Part shown: one piece after another, positions 18,993 to 26,019 of the stretch
Layout of the letters: each line of letters begins with the position of its first letter
Position numbering within the stretch: position 1 is the first letter of the stretch
NCBI GenBank assembly: GCA_964598885.1
Contig: CAZRES010000004.1
Location: 6,962-70,961, forward strand
Source: SURF-33 sp964598885
Lineage (GTDB): Bacteria > Desulfobacterota > Desulfobacteria > Desulfobacterales > Desulfosalsimonadaceae
Length of the DNA stretch: 64,000 nucleotides
Direction of reading: 5' to 3'
Made by a program: the position numbers and the translations under genes
The notes under the pieces: model-generated
Told to the model about the DNA's origin: nothing
The model's input: the letters and a program-made list of their open reading frames with translations, nothing else
Databases searched by the model: none

Positions 18993-19001
18993 TGGTATAA
19001 T
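18993..19001 (+). promoter_or_regulatory. Extended -10 promoter for the transaldolase gene
   Basis: TGGTATAAT is a perfect extended -10 element. The -35 region is poor (TTTTAA). Transcription would start near 19008, leaving a leader of about 20 bases that holds AAAAGGAG. Confidence 0.5.
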
Positions 19002-19026
19002 AATTTTAGACTAAAAGGAGCGGAAA

Positions 19027-19671
19027 ATGAAATTTTTTATTGATACGGCCAATGTCGATGAAATCCGGGAAGCCAACAACATGGGCATGGTCGACGGCGT
19101 CACCACCAACCCGTCGCTGATTGCCCGGGAAGGCAGGGATTTCAAGGAAATCATCACCGATATCTGCAACATTGTCGACGGTCCGGTCAGCGCCGAAGTC
19201 ATCTGCCTCGATGAAGAGGGCATGGTTACGGAAGCACGGGACCTGGCGGCCATACATAAAAACATCGTGGTCAAAATTCCCATGACCGTCGATGGACTAA
19301 AGGCGGTTAAGACTCTTGCCGAAGAAGGCATCAGCACCAATGTGACGCTCGTGTTTTCGCCCCTGCAAGCCCTGATGGCCGCAAAGGCGGGGGCGACGTA
19401 TGTCAGCCCGTTTATCGGCCGGCTGGATGATTTGTCCCAGGACGGGATGAATCTGGTGGAACAGATCGTCTCCATTTACGACAATTATGATTTTGTGACT
19501 GAAATTATTGTGGCCAGTGTGCGAAATCCGCTGCATGTTCTGGATGCGGCGCTCATGGGAGCCGATATCGCCACGATTCCGTTTAATGTGCTGTCGAAGC
19601 TGGCCGGGCATCCCTTAACGGACAAAGGAATCGCGGCCTTTCTGGCCGACTGGGAAAAAGCCTGCAAATAA
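19027..19671 (+). CDS. fsa: Fructose-6-phosphate aldolase / transaldolase-type protein
   Basis: Short transaldolase of the TalC/FSA group, 214 residues. The barrel starts with MKFFIDTANVDEIREANN, the Schiff-base Lys is in VVKIPMTVDGLKAV near residue 83, and ATYVSPFIGRLDD follows. Family members catalyse either transaldolase exchange in the pentose phosphate pathway or fructose 6-phosphate cleavage; sequence alone does not separate them. AAAAGGAG precedes the ATG. pgsA follows 15 bases later. Confidence 0.9.
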   Translation: MKFFIDTANVDEIREANNMGMVDGVTTNPSLIAREGRDFKEIITDICNIVDGPVSAEVICLDEEGMVTEARDLAAIHKNIVVKIPMTVDGLKAVKTLAEEGISTNVTLVFSPLQALMAAKAGATYVSPFIGRLDDLSQDGMNLVEQIVSIYDNYDFVTEIIVASVRNPLHVLDAALMGADIATIPFNVLSKLAGHPLTDKGIAAFLADWEKACK

Positions 19672-19686
19672 ATCGGGGATGTTCAC

Positions 19687-20319
19687 ATGGAATGGAAAAA
19701 AAAGCTGATATCCGTCATTGCTCATCCCAACAGTCTGACGCTGTTTCGGGTAGGCGCCGTGCCGTTGCTGGTGCTGCTGCTGATGTGGTCCGCCCATATC
19801 AACGAGGCGCTGGCGGCAGCGGTTGTTGCCGGAAAAAGCGGGGTTGCCCTCACGAGGCTGGACCGGATCATCGGGCTGATGGCCGCCGCGGTTTTCAGCG
19901 CCGCGGCCATTACCGATTATTTTGACGGTTATTTTGCCCGGCGGTTCGGCCTGGTGTCCAACCTGGGCAAGATCATGGACCCTCTGGCGGACAAACTGCT
20001 GGTTTCATGCGCCTTTATCATGTTGATTCCTCTTGACCGGGTCCCGGCTTGGATGATCTGCGTTATTATCGGCCGGGAACTGGCCGTGACCGGGCTTCGC
20101 AATCTTATCAGCGCCCAGGGCGATGACCCCTCGGCCTCTTGGCTGGGCAAATTCAAAACCGGTTTCCAGATCGCTGCGGCGATTCCATTGCTGATCCATT
20201 ATCCCTATTTCGGCGTTGACCTGCATGTGGTCGGTTATGTGCTGCTCTGGATCGCCATGATGTTCACTCTCTGGTCGGGAATCGATTATTTCGTGCGGTT
20301 CCGCCGTTTACTTCAATGA
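19687..20319 (+). CDS. pgsA: CDP-diacylglycerol-glycerol-3-phosphate 3-phosphatidyltransferase
   Basis: Inner-membrane enzyme that commits CDP-diacylglycerol to phosphatidylglycerol. The CDP-alcohol phosphotransferase motif is complete: DG-x2-AR-x8-G-x3-D-x3-D in DGYFARRFGLVSNLGKIMDP near residues 79-98. Several hydrophobic helices surround it, and GRELAVTGLRN follows. About 25 residues between the first two helices (VVAGKSGVALTRLDR) look like an insertion relative to short family members. Confidence 0.93.
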   Translation: MEWKKKLISVIAHPNSLTLFRVGAVPLLVLLLMWSAHINEALAAAVVAGKSGVALTRLDRIIGLMAAAVFSAAAITDYFDGYFARRFGLVSNLGKIMDPLADKLLVSCAFIMLIPLDRVPAWMICVIIGRELAVTGLRNLISAQGDDPSASWLGKFKTGFQIAAAIPLLIHYPYFGVDLHVVGYVLLWIAMMFTLWSGIDYFVRFRRLLQ

Positions 20320-20353
20320 TCTATGCTGCCAACGACAGGAACGGAGGAAAGGT

Positions 20354-21352
20354 ATGGCAAAAGACATTTATGAACAGATGACCGATAAAATCATGCTCAC
20401 GGGTTCGAAACTCATCCCGGACCTGTTCCGCATGATCGCCGACGAGGAGGAGGCCCGCCTGCTCATGGCCATGCCCGGAACTCCCGAGCAGCTAACGGAA
20501 AAAACCGGGCGCTCCCTGGCCGATATTGAGAAAAGCTGTCGCCTGCTTTATCAAAAGGGCCTGGCTTTCAAATCACTCAAGGGCGGGACCGTGGGATATA
20601 AAATGTGCCGGGACATGATCCAGTTTCATGACGCCACCATTCTCTGGGCGGATGCTCCCCAGGCCTATCTGGATCTCTGGCAGCGGTTCATGGAAGAGGA
20701 ATGGCCCATGTTCGCGCGCCTGGCCGAGCAGTTTTTCCCCAAGGCCTTCACCCGGGTCATCCCCGTGGACCAGTCTCTTGATCCTGACAACCAGCAGGTG
20801 CTTGACGCGGACAGTGCCCGTAAGATCATCACCGATGCCGAGGTCATTGCCGTTACCCGATGCACGTGCCGGGTCATCGCCCATAAATGCGATATGCCTT
20901 TAGAGGTCTGCCTCCAAGTGGGCAACGCGGCCCGATACACCATCGACCGGGACTCCGGCCGGGAAGTCAGCGCCGAAGAAGCCTTTGACATTCTTGATTT
21001 GTGCGAGGAAAAGGGCCTGGTCCACGTTACCATGAATCGTTCCCATGCCGGGCATTTCATCTGCAACTGCTGCTCGTGCTGCTGCCAGGCCCTGCCGCTG
21101 GTGATTTCCGAAGGGCTTAAAATTCTCGATCCCAGCCGCTTTTTGGCGGAAATTGATTCCGAACTTTGCAGCGGATGTGAAACCTGCCTGGATCGCTGCC
21201 GGTTCAACGCCATTGAAACTGCGGGTGACCAAACTACCATCATGCATGTGATCGCGGAAAAATGCATGGGATGCGGTCTGTGCCAGATCACCTGCCCGGA
21301 ATCGGCGATTTCATTGAAGGCGATAAGACCGGCGGATTTTATTCCCGCATGA
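20354..21352 (+). CDS. Cys-rich 4Fe-4S ferredoxin-domain protein
   Basis: Cytoplasmic iron-sulfur protein of 332 residues. The N-terminal 75 residues look like a winged helix (TPEQLTEKTGRSLADIEKSCRLL). The middle holds extra cysteines in TRCTCRVIAHKC near 168 and the striking CNCCSCCCQALPLV near 236. The C-terminus has two 4Fe-4S motifs, CSGCETCLDRCRF and CMGCGLCQITCPE. Similar proteins occur in anaerobes, and the specific role is not known. The middle cysteines could hold a further cluster or metal. AACGGAGGAAAGGT precedes the ATG. The gene is the last before two tRNAs. Confidence 0.85.
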   Translation: MAKDIYEQMTDKIMLTGSKLIPDLFRMIADEEEARLLMAMPGTPEQLTEKTGRSLADIEKSCRLLYQKGLAFKSLKGGTVGYKMCRDMIQFHDATILWADAPQAYLDLWQRFMEEEWPMFARLAEQFFPKAFTRVIPVDQSLDPDNQQVLDADSARKIITDAEVIAVTRCTCRVIAHKCDMPLEVCLQVGNAARYTIDRDSGREVSAEEAFDILDLCEEKGLVHVTMNRSHAGHFICNCCSCCCQALPLVISEGLKILDPSRFLAEIDSELCSGCETCLDRCRFNAIETAGDQTTIMHVIAEKCMGCGLCQITCPESAISLKAIRPADFIPA

Positions 21353-21369
21353 ATCAGCACATTTTTTTG

Positions 21370-21398
21370 TTGACATTTGGTGCCCGGATCATTAATTT
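21370..21398 (+). promoter_or_regulatory. Sigma-70-type promoter for the tRNA pair
   Basis: TTGACA at 21370-21375, a 17-base spacer, and TAATTT at 21393-21398. The first tRNA begins about 15 bases downstream. Confidence 0.6.
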
Positions 21399-21413
21399 AC
21401 ACTCTCTGATTGA

Positions 21414-21488
21414 GCGGGAATAACTCAGTGGTAGAGTGCGACCTTGCCAAGGTCGAAGTCGCGAGTTCGAATCTCGTTTCCCGCTCCA
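21414..21488 (+). tRNA. tRNA-Gly (GCC)
   Basis: Acceptor stem GCGGGAA pairs with TTCCCGC. The anticodon arm CGACC-TTGCCAA-GGTCG gives anticodon GCC. The T-loop is TTCGAAT, and the CCA end is encoded at 21486-21488. Confidence 0.97.
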
Positions 21489-21497
21489 TTTTTTTTA

Positions 21498-21572
21498 GGC
21501 GGCATAGCCAAGTGGTAAGGCAACGGCCTGCAAAGCCGATATTCTCCGGTTCGAATCCGGATGCCGCCTCCA
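21498..21572 (+). tRNA. tRNA-Cys (GCA)
   Basis: Acceptor stem GGCGGCA pairs with TGCCGCC, the anticodon loop CTGCAAA gives GCA, the T-arm is TCCGG-TTCGAAT-CCGGA, and CCA is encoded. It lies nine bases after tRNA-Gly and probably shares its transcript. The outer pair of the anticodon stem is an A-A mismatch. Confidence 0.95.
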
Positions 21573-22140
21573 TATCTCCCTCCTAATTTCAATCAGTTAT
21601 ATTTTTCAGACACCCCAAAAAGGTTTGTCCAAAGCGAATTATTTGTTTTGGCGCGATTGGATATTCACGACATCAGCTTTACCCTTTTTATGAGGTATTG
21701 ACATACTTTCGGAGGATAAACCCCACGGGCACGGCTTAAAACATTCCATTGCTTTTCGCGTGGAAGAATCCGGGGTGGATTTTAAAAGCGTATGGGGGCG
21801 GGTACCCATCATGATCAAAAGCAGATGAAGTTCCACGACGCCCTTGGTCGTGCGGAACTTCGCCAAGGGATAACATGTTCCATCATAACGATATGATGGA
21901 ACTGTCGGGGGGAAAAAACAGTTTATTTTAGAAGCGGAATTTGTGTTTTTCGGGAGCCGCCATCTGGCAGATGCCGAGGGTGTCATAAAACAGTTCTTAG
22001 AACAACAACTGCCATGATCTATGGGAGTTGGTAAGGGCCTCGTTTATCGAATTACTAACGAAAATTGGTTTTTGGACCAGAGTGACATAATAAATAATAT
22101 TGATTTTTCAGTCTATTGTAAAACTAATTAAAATTCGAAC
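21573..22140. other. Gene-poor region after the tRNAs with strong foldback structure
   Basis: No supportable gene is seen. A 115-residue minus-strand frame (21639-21986) has no recognisable family or start signal. The stretch 21828-21902 is highly foldable. One hairpin has arms 21828-21839 and 21847-21860 with a 2-base bulge. Its loop CCCTTG (21841-21846) can pair with CAAGGG at 21864-21869. A second, perfect hairpin has 10-bp arms at 21877-21886 and 21893-21902. The region is A+T-richer than its flanks, which would fit decayed acquired DNA or an unannotated structured RNA. Confidence 0.6.
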
Positions 22141-22168
22141 TTGACATTCATACGATATTGGTTAAAAT
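22141..22168 (+). promoter_or_regulatory. Sigma-70-type promoter for the HhH protein
   Basis: Perfect -35 TTGACA at 22141-22146, a 16-base spacer, and -10 TAAAAT at 22163-22168. The leader to the ATG at 22274 would be about 100 bases. Confidence 0.6.
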
Positions 22169-22273
22169 CCCGGAACATTCACTGCCCGTGTTCATATCCA
22201 AAGTGGGCGTTTTCAGGAGGCGGCATCATCGGTTTTATCAAACTTCATATTTCATATGAAAGGAGAACTTCTT

Positions 22274-22603
22274 ATGAAGAAATTGATTAAAATCTCCGTA
22301 AGTATCATGCTTTTCGGATTTTTGCTGGCAATGGTCGGCTCTGCATGGGCCGCCGATCATGGAGGTAAGGTCAATATCAATACCGCGACACTGGAAGAGC
22401 TGACGTCGTTGAAAGGTGTGGGAGAAGCCCTGGCTCAGCGGATTATTGATTATCGAAAGGAATCGGGACCCTTTGCGGACGCCCAGGATCTGCTCAACGT
22501 CAAGGGAATTGGACCCAAAATTCTATCCAATAATTTAGACAAGATTACTATCGGTGATGCCGTTAAAGAAGCTGAAGAACAAGCAACGGAGGAAGATCAA
22601 TAA
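22274..22603 (+). CDS. Exported helix-hairpin-helix protein (ComEA-like)
   Basis: Secreted 109-residue protein. A signal peptide (MKKLIKISVSIMLFGFLLAMVG, then SAWA before ADHGG) precedes a tandem HhH domain: VNINTATLEELTSLKGVGEALAQ and FADAQDLLNVKGIGPKIL. This is the DNA-binding part of ComEA, without the membrane anchor and linker, and ends with an acidic tail (EAEEQATEEDQ). AAAGGAG at about 22259 favours this ATG over one 18 bases upstream. A periplasmic DNA-binding role in uptake or repair is inferred from the family. It has its own promoter and terminator, so it is a single-gene unit. Confidence 0.88.
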   Translation: MKKLIKISVSIMLFGFLLAMVGSAWAADHGGKVNINTATLEELTSLKGVGEALAQRIIDYRKESGPFADAQDLLNVKGIGPKILSNNLDKITIGDAVKEAEEQATEEDQ

Positions 22604-22655
22604 TTTCCGGGACTGAGTCAGCCGGATAAACATGGTCGAGATGCCGTTCCTGTCG

Positions 22656-22700
22656 CAACCAAAAAACCCGGGGCAGATGCTGCCCCGGGTTTTTTGGTTG
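22656..22700. terminator. Strong bidirectional terminator
   Basis: A perfect 20-bp stem (arms 22656-22675 and 22681-22700) with a 5-base loop. The core CCCGGGGCA is flanked by an A run on the left and T run on the right, so it can end transcripts from both directions: the HhH gene on plus and the small Cys-rich gene on minus. Confidence 0.92.
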
Positions 22701-22897
22701 CATGGGAGGATTCTGGGATTAGAAGGTAAACTTCAGCATAAACAGCATTTGCTAACTTTTTTCATCCATGATTTCATTTGCTTGCATGATTTATAAAAGG
22801 GGAAGCGAGGATGTGCCGATAGTGGTGAAAGGACAGACGCCGCCAAAAAGTTCATCTGTCCATACAGTGGTGGGACATACCATCTCGCAATGAGCCG

Positions 22898-23077
22898 TCA
22901 ATAAGTCGAATATCTGCCGGAACAGGAAATTCCCCGGGCCAGAAGTATCCGGATTTTATCCAAAAGTCCGCATTGCTCCGCACACTGAGGCAGACTTTTA
23001 CTATGGACGCAATTTCTGCAGGGACTCTTGACCAGGTATCCGATTTCAAAATCAAATTTATCGCGTTTAATGATCAT
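22898..23077 (-). CDS. 59-residue Cys-rich protein
   Basis: A short protein reading MIIKRDKFDFEIGYLVKSPC, then a C-x2-C pair (C20, C23) and a second C-x3-C pair (C32, C36), ending SCSGRYSTY. The four cysteines suggest one bound zinc or small Fe-S site. GGAAG lies about eight bases before the ATG. The opposite frames of the same stretch lack codon sense. I recall similar unnamed small proteins in Desulfobacterota, but no function is known. Its transcript would run into the strong terminator at 22656-22700. Confidence 0.7.
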   Translation of the reverse strand: MIIKRDKFDFEIGYLVKSPCRNCVHSKSLPQCAEQCGLLDKIRILLARGISCSGRYSTY

Positions 23078-23229
23078 TTTGTTTCTTCCGATGGGATATG
23101 TTTAAAATTACATAATTAACATACCATCTAATGTGAATCAATGAAATTTCAGGATGGCGGTTTTTATCCGGCATGAGGTTCTGTCTCCCCCCGGAAACGC
23201 GAAGACGGACGGCGTAGCGGAAAAGATCC

Positions 23230-23258
23230 TTGACTCATGGAACGAATGATTTTAATTA
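23230..23258 (+). promoter_or_regulatory. Sigma-70-type promoter for the DUF2760/Hsp70 operon
   Basis: TTGACT at 23230-23235, a 17-base spacer, and TAATTA at 23253-23258, about 70 bases before the first ATG. No sigma-32-type box or CIRCE element is seen, so heat induction is not evident. Confidence 0.55.
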
Positions 23259-23329
23259 ATTGCCTCTGCAATGAAGCGTCCACCATCGCGCGTTTTTAAC
23301 GAAGAAAAATCACAACCCGGGAGAAACAC

Positions 23330-24163
23330 ATGAGTGTCGTGAAATCATATTCCAGGCGGATTTTGTTCTGGTGCCTCATATTTTTCATTATTGTTGCCAT
23401 GATCGTGATGTTTGCCGGTTATGCGGCATGGCGTTTTCTTTTTTCATCGCTGCCCATGCCGGTACTTTATGAGGCGGCGGCGGGGAACCCTGATTTTCAG
23501 AAGGGATTGGATCAGATCCGGCCCTGGATCGATTATGCCGGACATTTTTTTATTCCATTGACCGGAGGAATTTGTTTGCTGCTGGCTCTGATTTTCTGGC
23601 TGATTCTGCGCCGCTCCATTTCTAACGTCGCGTTTCGGGAGGGAATGGCCGCCGGCAAAGATGCCGGAAAAATAAAGGTGCCCCCGGATCGCGCCAAACC
23701 GAAAAGAGACGCGGCCGAACGTTCGGTACCCGATGATGCCGGTCCTGAAGTCCGGGAATCGGAGGCAGACCGGCAGGCCCGCATGCAGCGTCTTTATCTG
23801 CATCTGCTTTCCGTGTTTCAACGGGAAGGACGAATGGTGGATTTTTTTACCGAGGATTTAACCCCGTATGATGATGCCCAGATCGGGGTGGCGGTACGCA
23901 ACATTCATGAAAACTGCGCCAAGACCCTTCAGAAATATTTAAAGCCGAAGGCCGTTATTGAAAAACAGGAGGGGGAGGAGATCCGTGTGCCCAAAAATTT
24001 TGATGTGGATGCCATTAAACTGACCGGCAATGTATCCGGTGAGCCGCCTTTTAACGGAATTCTGCGCCACAGGGGATGGCAGGCCGGCCGGATTGAAGTG
24101 CCGGTGCTCAATCCCGGTCATAACCCTCGGATCATCGCCCCGGCAGAGGTGGAAATTTTATAA
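23330..24163 (+). CDS. DUF2760 membrane protein
   Basis: Protein of 277 residues with two N-terminal transmembrane helices (about 13-35 and 74-94), a charged linker at 105-150, and a C-terminal cytoplasmic domain of the DUF2760 family (from RLYLHLLSVFQREGRMVDFF to the end). The family has no established function but is typically found beside Hsp70-like genes, as here, where two follow directly. That context suggests a membrane anchor or client-recruiting partner for the Hsp70 proteins. AACCCGGGAGAAACAC precedes the ATG. The next gene starts 24 bases later. Confidence 0.85.
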   Translation: MSVVKSYSRRILFWCLIFFIIVAMIVMFAGYAAWRFLFSSLPMPVLYEAAAGNPDFQKGLDQIRPWIDYAGHFFIPLTGGICLLLALIFWLILRRSISNVAFREGMAAGKDAGKIKVPPDRAKPKRDAAERSVPDDAGPEVRESEADRQARMQRLYLHLLSVFQREGRMVDFFTEDLTPYDDAQIGVAVRNIHENCAKTLQKYLKPKAVIEKQEGEEIRVPKNFDVDAIKLTGNVSGEPPFNGILRHRGWQAGRIEVPVLNPGHNPRIIAPAEVEIL

Positions 24164-24187
24164 GTTACATAGTAATGGAGCAGAGAT

Positions 24188-26005
24188 TTGACTGAGCCTT
24201 TTTATATCATCGGAATTGACCTGGGCACCACCAATAGCGTGGTGGCCTACACTCCCATCATTATTAACCCGGAGGTCCCGGATAGCTCGGATCGCATTAA
24301 AATTTTAGATATTCCTCAGTTTGTGGATGCCGGAGCAATAGAAGAGCGTCCGGTGCTTCCGTCCTATATTTATGCTCCGAGTGTCCATGAAGCATCGAAT
24401 GGAGCGTTTTCCCTGCCGTGGGACCCGGAAAACACCATGATCATCGGTGAATATGCCCGGCAGCGCGGGGCAGAAGTTCCGCAGCGCATGATTGCCTCAG
24501 CTAAATCCTGGCTCTGCCATACCATGATCGATCGAAACAAGGCGGTGCTGCCATGGGAGCGTCCCGATGAGGTCCCGGGATTTTCACCGGTAGAAGCATC
24601 GGCCGCGATCCTCGGTCATATCCGCCAGGCCTGGAATTTCCGGATGGCCGGCGGGGATCCAAACCTGAACATGGAACATCAGGAAATTTTTCTGACCGTG
24701 CCCGCTTCTTTTGACGCCGTAGCCAGGGAGCTGACGGTTCGAGCCGCGGAAATGGCCGGGCTGCCGCGTATTACGCTGCTGGAGGAGCCCCAGGCCGCTT
24801 TTTACGCATGGATTGCCTCTTCAGGAGATCAATGGCGGGGAAAAGTCCGCAAAGGGGATTTGGTCATCGTTTGCGACATCGGCGGCGGCACGGCTGATTT
24901 CAGTCTCATCCGGGTTTCCGAGGACAACGGTGAACTGGCCCTGGAGCGGATCGCCGTGGGAGATCACCTTCTGGTGGGCGGCGACAATATGGACCTTGCA
25001 CTGGCGTATCACGTATCCCGCAAAATGGCCGATGCCGGCACCCGTCTGGATTCCTGGCAGATGCGGGGGCTGGTGCAGAACTGCCGGTCGGCCAAGGAAG
25101 TGATGCTGTCTGATGCGGCCGTTTCCGAGTATCCGTTGACCATTCTGGGCCGGGGGAGCAGCCTGATCGGCGGCACGCTGAAAACCTCCCTGGCGCCCAC
25201 CGAGGTCGATACGCTGATGATGGACGGATTTTTCCCGTATTGCCGGTTCGATGAGACGCCCAAAAACGCATCACGGATGGGACTCAAGGAAGCCGGGCTT
25301 TCCTATGAAGCCGATCCGGCCATCACCCGGCATTTGGCCCGGTTTCTGCACCGGCAGAAATCCGACGCCGATTCGGATGGCAGCCGTATCCCCACGGCGA
25401 TACTGTTCAACGGCGGCGTGATGAAGGCTGCCTCTCTCCGGGAACGGATCATCCGCGCCATTGATTCCTGGCGCCCCGCGGGGTCCGAATCTGCGGTTCG
25501 GGAGATTCTCGCCCGGGATACGGATTTAGCCGTGGCAAGAGGCGCCGCCTATTACGGCATGGCCCGCCGCGGTTCCGGCATCCGGATCCGCGGCGGTCTC
25601 GGCAAATCCTATTATATCGGCGTGGCCGCATCCATGCCGGCGGTTCCCGGCATGCCGGCCCCGGTCAAGGCTCTTTGCGTGGCCCCGTTCGGAATGGAGG
25701 AAGGGAGCCACGCCCAAATCCAGGACCGGGAATTTGTTCTGGTGGTGGGCGAACCCGTGCGTTTCGACTTTTTGGGGTCCTCCGTTCGGAAAACCGACGC
25801 CATCGGCGATGTTGTCGAGGACTGGCAGGGAGACATTGGAGAGATCACCACCGTGGAAACCACTCTTGATGGCGAAACCGGCGGCATCGTCCGGGTAAAT
25901 ATCGAGATCAGCGTAACCGAAATCGGCACCATTGAACTCTGGTGCGCATCCCAGGATGATGAACAACGGTGGAAACTCGAATTCAACGTGCGGGAACAGG
26001 TCTGA
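24188..26005 (+). CDS. Hsp70-family ATPase (short form)
   Basis: DnaK-like protein of 605 residues. The actin-fold ATPase shows phosphate-1 IIGIDLGTTNSVVAY at the N-terminus, LLEEPQAAFYAW near 200, and phosphate-2 IVCDIGGGTADFSLI near 227. The C-terminal 190 residues look beta-rich but lack the helical lid and EEVD-like or charged tail of DnaK. The start codon is TTG, with GGAG about nine bases before it; no ATG lies near enough to give the conserved start. No grpE or dnaJ gene is adjacent. It probably works with the DUF2760 protein and the second Hsp70, rather than as the housekeeping chaperone. Confidence 0.88.
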   Translation: MTEPFYIIGIDLGTTNSVVAYTPIIINPEVPDSSDRIKILDIPQFVDAGAIEERPVLPSYIYAPSVHEASNGAFSLPWDPENTMIIGEYARQRGAEVPQRMIASAKSWLCHTMIDRNKAVLPWERPDEVPGFSPVEASAAILGHIRQAWNFRMAGGDPNLNMEHQEIFLTVPASFDAVARELTVRAAEMAGLPRITLLEEPQAAFYAWIASSGDQWRGKVRKGDLVIVCDIGGGTADFSLIRVSEDNGELALERIAVGDHLLVGGDNMDLALAYHVSRKMADAGTRLDSWQMRGLVQNCRSAKEVMLSDAAVSEYPLTILGRGSSLIGGTLKTSLAPTEVDTLMMDGFFPYCRFDETPKNASRMGLKEAGLSYEADPAITRHLARFLHRQKSDADSDGSRIPTAILFNGGVMKAASLRERIIRAIDSWRPAGSESAVREILARDTDLAVARGAAYYGMARRGSGIRIRGGLGKSYYIGVAASMPAVPGMPAPVKALCVAPFGMEEGSHAQIQDREFVLVVGEPVRFDFLGSSVRKTDAIGDVVEDWQGDIGEITTVETTLDGETGGIVRVNIEISVTEIGTIELWCASQDDEQRWKLEFNVREQV

Positions 26006-26019
26006 CGGGAAGATTCAGC

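Noticed and set aside
21639..21986. 115-codon minus-strand frame after the tRNAs
   Set aside because: No family, no ribosome binding site, and it crosses strong hairpins; described as a gene-poor region instead.
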